Part shown: in pieces, positions 24,150 to 35,669 of the stretch
How positions within the stretch are numbered: the first letter of the stretch is position 1
Layout: the number at the start of each line of letters is the position of its first letter
Origin: Hyphochytrium catenoides
Taxonomy: Eukaryota > Sar > Hyphochytriomycetes > Hyphochytriales > Hyphochytriaceae
Assembly: GCA_900088475.1 (NCBI GenBank)
Contig: FLMG01004533.1
Coordinates: forward strand, 1-44,982
DNA length: 44,982 nucleotides
Direction of reading: 5' to 3'
Made by a program: the position numbers and the translations under genes
Notes under the pieces: generated by a model
The model's database searches: none
Told to the model about the DNA's origin: nothing
What the model saw: only the letters and a program-made list of their open reading frames with translations

Positions 24150-24701
24150 TCTAGTACACTCAGTTCAGACCCGGTTCACATAGGAGCTATGATAGTCGGC
24201 CTCAAAACTCTATCTGAAAGAATGGAACTAACGGAAGTCACATAATGCCTCCTTTCCAGTACTAGCAGAGAGTCCTCTTTAACGACGAAGGTGTGCTAGC
24301 CTTGTCAGTGACCATTAGGAACTACATCTGAACAGGGAGCACACTCTTGTTAATCGAATACTGGCTTCCAAGCTTTTGGATAGAGCCTCCATTCTTTCTA
24401 GCTTGAAGCGCCGGAGCGGCACTCCTTAGTCCGAGGTTGATGTGAGCAACCTGCAGTAGTCGGCAGCTGACCAATGCTCCGACACAAAGACGCCCCGATC
24501 TGGGGAACAGAGGCAATAAATGAAGGCGATGTATCTGATGTTTGAGCTCGTACTGTACGATAGTGAGTGTTGGAGCAAATGCTTGAAGAAATCATCATCC
24601 AATTGCCAGAATGTTTCCTCGCCTGAAAGGATTCATTGCTGACAGTACTCTAGCAAGATTTGACGTGTCAACCTCCGAATTCTTTCAAACGATATCTTTC
24701 G

Positions 24702-24923
24702 CCAATCCACCCATTTGCCCTGCATTACCCAAATAGGCCCAAGCCTCTTGGCCATGACTGCAGGAAAGTCGTGTTACAAAAAGCTATGACCGTAAAGAAA
24801 AGATCCAACTAATGTCATTGGCTATCATGCATTGATTACCCACTTGAGCCAGCCAATGAGAAGAGCCAACCGTACTAAAGACAAGCTTCTTTGGCTGTCT
24901 CAGCCAATCACATCCGTGCCAAT
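24702..24923. promoter_or_regulatory. Cluster of five CCAAT/ATTGG motifs
   Basis: CCAAT occurs at 24702-24706, 24853-24857, 24904-24908 and 24919-24923, and its reverse ATTGG at 24817-24821. Two copies share the longer context AGCCAAT. Such clusters are typical NF-Y sites. The nearest gene start is the PX-like gene at 24149, transcribed away to the left, about 550 bases off. The functional meaning is inference from motif density alone. Confidence 0.3.
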
Positions 24924-26410
24924 ATCTTAGGCCCTAATCAGTACAGTGAGACAAGGATCTCGACTCAATAAAAATCTCTTGAAGAATGATAAGGAAATCT
25001 GAACATCACTTTAGTTCGCTGTTATCTCTGGATCTCCGGAGCTCAGGTCAATGCTACCCAGCATTTGATGAGCTTGGTATAGGTGGTCGTGACATACATG
25101 AGTCTCATCAAGGGGCATTTGGGCCGTTTCCCTTGGCCCTGGGTCATCTCCTTTTTTTTATAGAAAATTCTTTATAAGAAGTATTGGTCCGAGGCAGGTC
25201 TCCAGGTATTATGCTTGTTAGCACTGCTGGCCTCTTGAGCTGCGATGGGCAGCCCCTGGCCTTATAGGTAGGGGTATTCCCCGATGGTTGCTGTCGCCGT
25301 TTGAGTTTGCCTTAAGGTACTCCACCAGTTACATCTCGGTTTAGAGGCCCCAAAGCGCCTTGTGCGGTAAAGGCGGTGTCTTGTAGGTCTTCCGACGTCT
25401 CTGCCCAGAATCGGCAGCATCAGTGGGTTCACAGCTTCCGCACACACGAGCCTCCAGGGACGACCTTCTCTCAAAACCCCAAACCTGCGGAGGTTCGTGC
25501 GAACTCAAGCTTGCGACGTAGATCTTGAATTCTGCTTCTAGAAAGAAATGGTAAGGACGACGGTTCGGCATAACAGAAAACAACAATTAGTCCTCCACAA
25601 GAAGGGCCTCTATCGCTCGTACGCCTTTATCACACGAAGGAAAAGTGAGGAGAGAGCCTGTGACCGAGAAATGTCGTTGCTCTTTGACCTACACTGTGCT
25701 AAGAACATGACCTTGGTTTCCCTGAGACGCAGGACAACCAGTCACGTAGACTATAGATGGGCCCGATTGAGAAGATAAAACAGTGATAGTGACATGTTGC
25801 ATATAGCAGTGTCCGCCTGGGCATGTACAACGATGCGAGATTTATTGTCATCTGCCGCTCCTACAATGCCCTTTGTTTTGCTATTAAAGGTCGTGGTCTG
25901 CCCAGCGCGCCATATCCATCCGCATTAGTTCAAATGTTACAAGAAAAAGAGGTTTGTCATTCTTCTTCGGCGTCAGCTACCGAATAAAAGACAATACACT
26001 CTACTACTCTGGGCGGTGCTGAGGCGCTGCCACCCTGGTAAAGGTAGTCCTACATAAAATAGAACTTTCGGAATGCTTTAGGGCTCTGAGCGGGTTCTGA
26101 GCGCAAGGACGAGTTTGTCCACTCTAGACACGCTGTTCTCCGGGCGCATAACAACCCAACAAGAGCCTGTTATTCATCCTTTCTTTCCTTTGTTCACTGC
26201 TGTCATTCGTTTGCTAATTTGTAGGATTAGCAGCCGCTCAAATGTAACTTCTCAATAAAGCTTTTCCTTTCCAAGGCAGAAGTGCACCTAAGCTAATAAG
26301 ACTCTCGCCCATACTGCTGAGCATCCTTTGCACGCATAGCGGTCTTCAGCTTTAGATTATTGTTTTTTCGGTTCACTTCTTTGGCCTAAACCTATTGGGT
26401 GGGTGTTATG

Positions 26411-26560
26411 TTCTACTTTGATATAGTGTCTTCCGAAGCCAGATGGCTTGGCGACAAACTACGGCAATTTCGTCTGAAGGCGTACCGATATGGCTAGTGA
26501 GCGCTTTCTTCTACTTTATATTAATTCTTCCGGAGACAGATGGCATTGGGACAAACTACA
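26411..26560. repeat. Imperfect 52-base direct repeat, two copies about 98 bases apart
   Basis: Unit A at 26411-26462 and unit B at 26509-26560 both begin TTCTACTTT, share TCTTCCG-AG-CAGATGGC in the middle, and end GACAAACTAC. Identity is roughly 80% by eye with one or two small gaps. Unit A also contains the short palindrome GCCAGATGGC. The two units may be remnants of a dispersed repeat or an old local duplication. Confidence 0.65.
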
Positions 26561-27901
26561 GTCTCTGGGGACACTCAATGAGTATGGGCGAGCGAGAGTC
26601 TTAGCTGAGATGCAATTGTGTTTTGGGGAGGAAAGCTTTACTGAGTAGGTTATGGTCGAGCGCTAGTTCCTCTAGAGCAGAGATAAAGAAGGAAGCAAAT
26701 AGGCATAGAAAGAAAGAGCTCAATGAGAAAAATATCAAGAGCAGAGTTCAGGTATATGGCGCGGAGAGCTAAATTGCACCGACAAGACCCGGATGGTGCA
26801 GAGTAGGTGGTAGTAGAGGCCAGAAAAGGCTTCACAGCACCAACAAAGCTTTATCCATTGTCTTGTCGTGAATAGTAGCCCGACCAGCTTCACAGGTCAT
26901 GTTGAGCCAGGAGACGTCTTTACCACAGGAGAAGCCGAGTGAAGGTTAGCCGATAGAGAGGGGACCAGAGAAGGTCAATAGGCATCATCACAAAGAAGAG
27001 GTAAAGCCCTTAGCAAGAATCAAATTCTTATTATTACCCGTTAGGCAGCGTTGGCTTCGGAAGAGGATAACGAGATTAATCAGTCAACACCGGGCTCACA
27101 CATATTAAATGCAACCTTAGTATCATAGTTTGTGCGCGCGTCGCTTCTTGGCTGTCATCAAAGTACTCGTACTTTCTTCTCAACTGCGGGATGCGACTCC
27201 TCGTGAGAGAGCACACCGGACGCATCCCCCATCTGCTACCGTTCCACATGCTATGCTCTTCATTACTCTTCGCTCTACTTATCTATCGCAAGATGTTCAC
27301 TTCCGCCTCAACCGATCTTGGCGTGTTGATCCTTGAGAGTTGACTGACGCTTCTCCTTCTCTCTCCGTTCTTCTGACAGAGTTCTGATCTTGGTTTTTCT
27401 GACTTCCAGCGCTTTTGGCGGGAACACCTGAAGGCCGTAGGGACGGCCGTTAGCGGTATTCTCAGGTGCATGAAGGACAGGAAGGTGGTAGATACCACAC
27501 ACGGCTCTGTCGTGGCTTTGGCTTGTCTTGATTATTCTCCGGCTGTAGGTCTTCCGTGCTGATTTGGGGCGTCCGGCTCCCTGATCCTTCGCCGTAGGCC
27601 AACTTGAGGTCTTTCTTGCCCAGCTTCTTGCCCAGCCAGCAGCGGCCGCAGGGTGGAGGCCGAGCTTGTGACAGCAACCGGAGATCATCACACAGCAGCA
27701 TCAGCCAATGTCTGATGCCTTCTCTTCCTTCCAGCTGCTCGTGCTCGGCCTCGGGAGGGAGATAAGAAAGCCCTGGCAACTGCGAAGTGGAAGGTTCATT
27801 GCAAGATTGCAAGGGCACGAAGGATAAGGGCTGCCGCCTTGAGGGGTGGATGTTGAGTTGATGGTGTGTTGCTATCGACTCGAAAGTATTTTTCAGTCAG
27901 G

Positions 27902-30900
27902 ATGGAGGAGCTAAGAGGTAGCATCAAGCTTTCTGCTAGTCAGACTCTGCCACGCGCTGCTGAGAATGGAAGCTCTGCAGGGCATCCGGGTCCAGACTTG
28001 TCTCGGTTGCACGCTCTGTGCGGAGCTCTTGGGTCTTCATCCAGCGCCGATGCACAAGAGAAAGCTATGGATGGCCTGCTCGAGTACCTAGCACGCCAGG
28101 CGGGCGGTTTCTTTGACCCTCCAATGGGCTACCCGCTACCCACTCCGGAGCATGTCCCTCATGAGGTGTTTCGTATACTGCGTGAAGAACTTGGCGCTTT
28201 CTTCGGTTTCTCAGGGTCGTCAACCACTGCTGATGAGGCGGCCTTGAAGTCTATAATCGCTAGATCAAAGGTAATCCCCGCGTTCATCTCGGCCTTGCAA
28301 AATGGCAAATCGCAGGGCGTGCGAACAAAAGCTGCTGTTGCCCTGGCTGCTGTTGGCTCCAAGTCAACAGAGCTGGCCGAACTTATGTTGGCCTCCAACT
28401 TTTTGTCAGCTCTCAAAAAGCTGCTTCGCGATGGCAACGTCAATGATGCACTCTGTGCACTGAACTGCATGTCAGCTCTGGCACCGCAACCGATAGCACA
28501 ATCCTTTGTGGAAGACTCCTTCATTCCAGATTTAATATTCAGTCGGTTCATGAATGACGGTGGTGCAGTGCGTATCTGTGCGATAAACGCAATGATCACA
28601 ATGTCTGATCTCGTGAAGATTGAACGGATTGAGAAGAGTGGAATGCTGGTGAGGCTGTTGAACATGCTTGCCACAGGCACTTTAGACGAAAGAGGCTCTG
28701 TTCTGTCTCTCTTTGTGAGTTGGGGCACGAAGGACCCGAAACGGCTTCACTTGTTGGCTAGAGTAGATGGCTTCCCTCTCGTCTTGGAGAGTTTCGGGGT
28801 AGAGGATGACGCCATTAGGCAGCTCTGCGCACAAGTCCTCAAACTTGGCATCAAGGAGAATGCAACAGATGTGGAAGACGTTCTACGCTCAATTGGCCAG
28901 CAGCTGATCACTACCCGTGAACCTGGAGTTGAAGCCTTCTTAAGGGTTCTTTTGGAGGTTGCATCGCAGAGTGAAGGTGCCAAGAAAATTGCACAGCACA
29001 ATTTAATGCGCTTCGTGTTCACGGAGCTTGGTAACCCAGATTCTGGTATTAGTACCATCGCCGCCCAAGTTGTTTATCAGCTATACCTCAATCCTGACAT
29101 GCAGAGGCGGATTGTTTGGGGCCTTGCCAAGATGACCAAAGTGAGGAACAGTGCGTACCGGTTAGGAGGCGCTCGCGGCATCAACTTCTTAGCGAAGACC
29201 AAGGAGTCTGAAAGGGTTGGCCTCAAAAAGTTGAAACTGGCACCTCTCTTACAGAAGATGCTCAAAGATCAACTGGATGAGATTCGTGTCTTGGCTGTGG
29301 AAGCTATTTGGTATTTGACCAATATCCTCGGTCTGGATGAGACGGTCAACTTGTTCTATGTAGGCTTGGAGTCTGCATCTCGTTATGTCAAGAACGAAGT
29401 GTGTGACCGGCTTGCCCTGGCTTCAACCCATCCAGATGCAAGAAGAAAACTTGTCGAGCGTGGCTTCCTGCCTCTCCTGCTGGAAGAGCTTAGGAGCCCT
29501 CCTTTGGATGGAGCCCTGCTTCAAACCTTGGAGAACATCGGGGTTGATCCGCGCTTCACGGTGCAAATCACCAAGACCCTTTGCACAATGATGACTCCTC
29601 CCGAGGTCCGAATCAATGGCTGTGTTATACTGTTAATTCAGCTTGCTCTTCGGGGACGCGCCGTGAGTGCAGCAATGGTCAAGGCTGGAGTTCTACCCTC
29701 CGTCCTGCGCCATCTGCGGGACGAGTGCAATTTGGTACGGCGACATGTTTCAAAGGTTCTCTTACTCTTGGCGGACGTATCCTGCTCACATGAGGAGCTG
29801 ATGAAGTGTAGCACCGTCCGGACTATCAAGGCAGCGCTTGCTGATGAGAATGTTGAAGACGTGCAAGAAAACTTAGTAGTTTTTCTCACTCGCCTGGCCT
29901 CTTCCACCAAGTTCAAGCGATTGTTGATCAGAGAAGGATTGATTCAGGTGCTTATGCACTTCATCGAGCAGGATGACGTAGGAGTTCGGGAGGCGGCGAT
30001 ATGCTTGCTCATGAGTATGGCCTTTGACGAACAGATCAGACCAGATCTGTCCAAGGTCCCAGAGCTAGTGTCGAAGCTTCAGGTCTTCGTTAAGCGTCCG
30101 AGCAGATATGGCTTTAGAATAGCGGAAGATCTCCTGGAGAGGCTTCTCAGTGAGCCGAAGAGGACTAGGAAGAACAGCATAGCTGGTCGAGGAGGTAAGA
30201 TTTCGCTTTTCTTGATGCGACAGTTTACTTTACAAGGGGTGCTGACGTTTTCGTCCTTTCTTTATTCTGGGTCAGCTCTCGAAGCTAATGAAAGGGAAAA
30301 TTTTATGAGCTTCATTCGCGGTCAAGACGATTGGGCTGCCAAAATCATGAATGCTAAGGTGGCACGGAAGTACAAGCTTCAAGCGTTTTTGGAAGGGATT
30401 CGTCTGGATACAGCAAACTCTGTTCTCCGAGATCTCANNNNNNNNNNNNNNNNNNNNNNNNNNNNNNNNNNNNNNNNNNCATCTGTTCGCGCGGTCAGAT
30501 TGGCTTCAATACTACGATGACGACAACTGCTCTTCGCTTCTACCATCGCAACGTTGCGTTGACTTTTACCAGCGTTCCATCAGAGTCAAAAGTATGAAGC
30601 ACAATGACGAGATCCTGAACTTCATTTGCCCTAAAGAGGTGTCAGACTGGCAGCCCTTGTTGGCGGGGAAGATGGTCATCTACTTCGAGGTTACGATTGT
30701 CTCCATGGGTCCAGAGCCAGAACCGCTTGATGAGACCTTGGAATCTAATGATGGTCAGAATGGAAGGGCAACTTTTGCTCAAGCATCCTTGGCCCCAGAA
30801 ACACGGCAGGATGTAGGTAATGGAACAACCTCACAGCAGGAAGAGGAGGAGGATGCGGATGAGGTTGATGACGACGAGTGTGATGACAGATGCGTCTCTA

Positions 30901-32754
30901 TCGGCTTCTGTGACGGAGATTATTCAGAGTCCGCCCACGTAGGGTTTGAGCCAGTATCCGTAGGATATGTCAGGTAAGGAGCCAGATGCCAATTAAAGTC
31001 TCTCTCCGTGGCAACTGAACACGTCTCCTCACAGTGATGCGGGTTCTATCACCGTTAACTCGGACGATATTGTGTTTGGCGAAGAGTTTGGCGAAGGAGA
31101 TGTCGTGGGCGCCGGGCTAGACCTCAACACTGGAGTTGTCTTTTTCACAAAGAATGGCTGCTTGCAACCTATGGATGACATGCCTGAGTTCCTTTGCTGC
31201 GGGAACTTCTTTCCTTGCGTGGCTCTTGAGGGCGGGCCAGAGATTATCGTCAATGGCGGAGCCCGGCCCTTTGTGTTTGACATCACCTCCCACATTGAGA
31301 CCATCGAGAGCTATCACTATGCCAGTGACAGTGAGGAAGATAGCCTGCATCGCAGAAGAGATTCTCAGCAAGGCCCGGCTGAGGGCAAGGGGAGTCAGGA
31401 AGGCTTCGCTGACGACGAGGACGATTGGGTGGATGATGACGGCTATGACGAGGATGAGTACGAAGAAGACGATGAGGAGGAAGAGGAGTACATCTGTGAC
31501 TGCTGTCGTCGCCGTAATGGCCTTCCTCCCGGAGAAGATGAAGAGGATGAGGAGGGTGTGGTTCGAGTGCCGTCCTGCCAACCTCACCCTTCAAAATGGG
31601 ATGCCAATTGCTGGGACGCCTTTTGCATTGTGTCCAACTTCAAGGCTTTGGATGTGCATGGGGTGGTCCCCCTCAAGCTAGAACAATTTTTGGCTTTGGA
31701 GCTGGGCACTTTAGCGGATGCGAAAGAGAAAGACTTTAAGCCAGGAGCCAGTCGTGGTGTACAGAATCTCATTGACCCCTCACTCTATCCGTATATCGAT
31801 GGCATCACTCTTCCGACCGACCAGGAGGTCGTGCTGACCAAGCGGCTGCGGAGGGATCACCTCTGTCGGTGGAATTTGGATGACTCTTCACGCTATCAAT
31901 GGTTGCCTTCTGACATCGCTATTGATAAGGCTGGCCAGGCTCAATTTCTCAGCTACATTAACAATCTGGACGAAGACCTCCATCCCGGACTCCGCAGAGC
32001 AATGCATCATCTCTTTACGATGTTTGTACCACTGTTTGAGGATGTTCTCGGGAAGGACCTTAAGGGGCAGACAGTGCAGGCTGTGGTCCGTGCAGAGACT
32101 TTCCTGGTAGAGCCAGGGCGAAAGTTTGATGGCCAGTGGACCATTGAGGGCCTGCCGCACGAGCACATTATCGCCTGTGGAATGTATGTGGTCTCTTCCT
32201 CGCCATGGCTGGTCGATCAAGGCATTGCTTTTCGTAGAGAACGCTATACCAACGACTATCCTCGCGGGCCGTCGGACATATTTGATCACGATCCTGAGAT
32301 CCAGGCGTGGGAGAACAACATCTTCCTTGGGACCGTGCCGACACCTCCGGGAACCATGGTGGCCTTCGAGAATCGAGCTCAGCATCGATTTGTCGGCATT
32401 AGAAACACTGGCACAGCTACAGGGAAGCACACGGTTTTAATGTTCCTTCTGGTCTCTCCCGATAGGAAGATTATATCGACTGCCGACGTGGTGCCTCAGC
32501 AAAGGGAGATCACGCTGAGGAAGCTTCTCGTCCTGTTGGATGAGATCTTCCGCCAGCGCTTCCACAAGGAGCTACCTGTTGACATTCTCACTCAGATCTG
32601 TGAATATGCTGTGCCCGAAGCTCTTAATTTTGTGGATGCTGAGCTACATCGCCTGGAAGATATGCGCGGCCGGCACCAGGCGCTGGCATATATGAGTAAG
32701 GAGTGGGAATCTACATATGAGGCCTACGACGAGGAGGAAGCGTTCCCCTACTAA
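27902..32754 (+). CDS. Armadillo-repeat / SPRY / DUF4246 fusion protein, interrupted by an assembly gap
   Basis: Exon 27902-30194 joins 30276 onwards in phase. Coding resumes after a 42-N gap at 30480-30973 and ends with 31035-32754. The two known parts encode about 818 and 737 residues. The first part is a long array of armadillo/HEAT-like helical repeats (about residues 110-770). The second starts with a SPRY domain (YFEVTIVS, then VSIGFCDGDYSESAHVGFEP, GEGDVVGAGLDLNTGVVFF, FFPCVALEGG). An acidic linker with a CDCC motif follows. Last comes a DUF4246 module: NLIDPSLYPYI, RYQWLPSDIAID, LSYINNLDED, EHIIACGMY, AFENRAQHRFVG and ISTADVVPQQ. DUF4246 resembles a 2-oxoglutarate/iron oxygenase fold. 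ARM and SPRY domains usually bind proteins. The ATG at 27902 is the first in frame. The function is unknown. Confidence 0.85.
30438..30479. other. Assembly gap (42 N) inside the ARM-SPRY-DUF4246 gene
   Basis: Forty-two undetermined bases. The coding frame before the gap and the frame after it differ, so the gap is not simply 42 coding bases. It has either the wrong length or an intron boundary in it. Confidence 0.98.
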
Positions 32755-34687
32755 GCGAGTATGTTCTAGAATAGTTTAGACGTAAGCGAGTGGGCGTGCA
32801 GCACAATGGGGCTGCAGTTTCTTGAAGTCACTCACGTAATGCGTGGAGACAATCCCTCTTAATAAAGGATTAGCTCTCCTTGCTCCCTCTCGTCTTTCCG
32901 TAAGAAGAACGTGCTATTGACCTCAATACCATCAGAGCCAGGTAGATAGTCTTTATTCCCGTTATTTCGCGAGGATGGCTCGTCAACATCTTTTAGGGAA
33001 GGACTCATGGCCGGCTTTAGAAGGAGCGAGAGCATCCTCCAGAGTTCTATTTGTCCACCCTATGCTCGCAGGCTAAAGCTTGTTTCTCCTAGGAAACCAC
33101 TTCAATCAATGCACCCAGCTCTTGCCTTTTATGGCCCCTTGCCTATAGTCCGTTACCAGGGCAACAGAAGCAGACAGCGTGAGGGTCAATCGTGTGCAGG
33201 ATGTCATTACTAAGATCTCTACTGTCCCTGATGAAGGTGGTCCTGTTCACCGCAGCAGCTGGCAGGGTTTGGTCTCTCTTGGTTCCTCTACAGAGCGACG
33301 CGACGCACAAGGTGTGGACCCTGATGTTCCCGGCATAGCAGCACCGACGACTCTTATTTAGACGCAATGCGTCCAGACCTTCAGTGGGAACCCATGCGAA
33401 ACCTCTACCGAGCTGTAAGTTGAGCTGTGGAACACAGAGCGGGTCTTGCAAGGAACTGAACTGGCTAGTAGAGTGGAGCTGTCCAACGGGTAGAGTAGAT
33501 CACCACATCAGCAGACGACGGTTGACAGCGACCTCTGGTCAGTTCTTTGTCAGCTCGAGGGGAGGCGGCTAAACATCGTGGAACCGAAAAGCTTATGGCT
33601 AAGGAAGAAGGAGCATTCGTGCTGTAGCTCTTACGGTTGATGTGTGCGGCTCGCTTGATAACCCATCACTGGCAAGCGGGTCTTTTCAGCACCAGGAAGC
33701 CTAAAAGGCAGGCTATACCTTAGAGCTGCAGCAGACCAGAAAGGCGTTACGGAACAGCACCAAGGGAGGCATGCCTCGGCACGAAGGCAGCCTTGCCCTA
33801 GGTGGGTGCACCAGGGCATCCATGGCTCAATTGTTTCCACCAGGACACACCCGGCTCGTTGTGCTCCTTCTACCATCCCTGACCTGCCGCCCTTGCCTCA
33901 GGCTTCTCCTCCTACCGACCGTCATTAGCTCCTCGCTCGGCATAATTGTGCTGCAAGGCCCATCTGAGCAACTGGTCTTGTCAAGATGTATCGGGGTGGT
34001 TCGTTATTCATGCATGATCCCCAATCGCTCAAACCTCTTTGACTGCTGTGTGTGGATTGTACTGGCCCCAGAGGAAGAGAAGCTCTTCCTAGCAATAAGC
34101 CGATCCGAAGCCTGCAGACGGGGCGATAATCTCTGCATTCTAGAGTTCCAGATCCAAGAATCATCAAAGCATAGAGCTTTCCGGGATATGAGATAGCCGG
34201 TAACGTTTGTAGGGGAGGAAGCCGTTATTACGTCCTTTCGCACTGTGTGACCATAATCTTTGCGTTGTGAGTCTGGGTCTTCCTCCTCATCCATACAGAA
34301 GGAGACGGAAGAGCAGGATCAACGGATCAGAGCTAATAAAGACGAGTCTGCCCTTCCTTCTTCTCTAGCTGGCGGCGAGGCGTGATGGAATCATTAGCAA
34401 GCAGAGCTTGAGTGCTTGTCGTCGTAAGCAGAGGGATTGTCCCCTGCCGGTTCTACTTGGTACTACGGACGGCGTACGACGACCTCAAAGGCACGATCTA
34501 CTCATTACTTTCTATTTTGAGCCCTCACCACCTGATCAATGGCTGCTTCTATCTTTGAATGTAATTGCCTGTGTTAGGTCTAAGTGAGTCTTTTGTTTTA
34601 CTGCCGCCACAAGCCTTGCTCCACCAGCTACTCGTCCTCGACAGAAAGCTTTGAAGCGAGTGGTGTAAGGAAAGTCCTCTCGGCATC
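32755..34687. other. Intergenic region between the fusion gene and the BART gene
   Basis: About 1.9 kb. Short overlapping frames occur on both strands (for example 33771-34196 plus and 34004-34294 minus), but none has a domain or splice partners. It presumably holds the 3' UTR of the fusion gene and the promoter of the BART gene. No repeat or RNA was recognised. Confidence 0.45.
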
Positions 34688-35501
34688 ATGTCAGGTGGAT
34701 ATGAGTTCAAGGATCCTGTCATTGGAGAACTAGTCAAGTTCATTATGAGCCCTACGTTTCAGGTACAACCCAGACAGCGTCTCAAACGCCAGGATAGTCG
34801 ATCTTAGCAACTCTTAACCTTTTCTACGTCGTCGGGTCCTTCCTCTCCCTATTTCTGGTTTACATCTTGCCCTTCAGTATTACCCATCTCTGCTCTAAAC
34901 CTACTTCCATAACTGGTTGGTGGTCTCTGTTGTAGAATGATTTCGAGGCCTTCTTTGTCAAGCATGCTTCCAAATTCTCGCAGGAGAATGAGGAGCAAAC
35001 ACTCGAGTGCACGCAGATATACCAGCAGTTCCAAGAGCTCTTTGACCGCCATATCAAAAGTATGCATCTCTGTCACCCTGCTTCTTTGTCTAGAGAAAAG
35101 TTTGTTCTGTCTAGCACAGTCGCTCTTGAAAAGCTCACTCAGTCATCGTCATCCACTAATATGAGGCGCTTGATTGCTCTCCACCTAATCCCTCAACCTC
35201 TACAGCGTTCTTGAAAGACCAAGACCTGGATGAGGACGAATTTCTAGTACATGTTCGAGAAGCAGACAAGTCTGACCCCAGCGCCAGCGAATACCTATCG
35301 ATGATCCATGCAAGCATGGAGTACAGCAGCTTCGTCTCATTAATGGTGCTTATGAAGCCCGCCGAGCCCAAACAGAACCTCTCCGGAAAGAGGAATCACA
35401 AAGAGTTGGATGATGACGAGAAGATGGAGTCAGAAGAGAAAGATGCGAAAGCCGAGGCGAAAGGCTCTAAAGACGAGGATGATGACACAGATAAGAAATA
35501 G
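34688..35501 (+). CDS. BART-domain protein (ARL2BP/CFAP36-like), 3 exons
   Basis: Exons 34688-34762, 34936-35059 and 35206-35501 join in frame to 164 aa. Residues about 8-120 form one BART domain: VIGELVKFIMSPTFQNDFEA, then the helix EEQTLECTQIYQQFQELFDR, then FLKDQDLDEDEFL and a closing hydrophobic helix (YSSFVSLMVLM). BART domains bind the GTP form of ARL2/ARL3 small GTPases, which act in cilia and microtubule biology. The E-E-x-x-L-x-x-T-x-I-x-x-x-F pattern fits CFAP36 slightly better than ARL2BP, but the choice is not secure. The C-terminus is a charged Lys/Glu/Asp-rich tail. The gene converges on the CCT gene with about 170 bases between the stops. Confidence 0.83.
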
Positions 35502-35669
35502 CAGCCCAATCCTTAAGGTTCATAACCGTCTGCAGCAACTCTAGCTGGGGCAAGCAGATGGATGACACCCTGTGTAGTTCCCAGAGCATCTGCGGAATAC
35601 TAAACACTAAGACACCATCGTATGCAACATATAATGTAGGAAGATGTGGATTATATAAAGGTCGGCTTA

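Larger units (their letters stand above)
24150..27901. other. Gene-poor block of about 3.7 kb
   Basis: No frame on either strand shows a domain, a credible start or a chain of splice-compatible exons. Several overlapping minus-strand frames at about 27283-27818 share the same DNA and look like chance. The block holds a cluster of CCAAT motifs (24702-24923) and an imperfect 52-base direct repeat (26411-26560). A pyrimidine tract ending in AG lies just before the start codon at 27902, so a 5' UTR intron of the next gene may reach into this block. Confidence 0.45.

Noticed and set aside
28159-28728. Minus-strand open frame (189 aa) opposite the armadillo region
   Set aside because: It is a shadow of the conserved plus-strand coding sequence with no domain and no splice partners.
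31117-31587. Minus-strand hydrophobic frame opposite the acidic linker of the fusion gene
   Set aside because: Runs of GAG/GAT on the plus strand read as Leu/Val/Ile codons on the other strand, so the apparent membrane segment is an artefact.
33771-34294. Overlapping plus and minus frames in the region after the fusion gene
   Set aside because: Both strands are open over the same bases without any recognisable domain, which is what chance gives at this composition.
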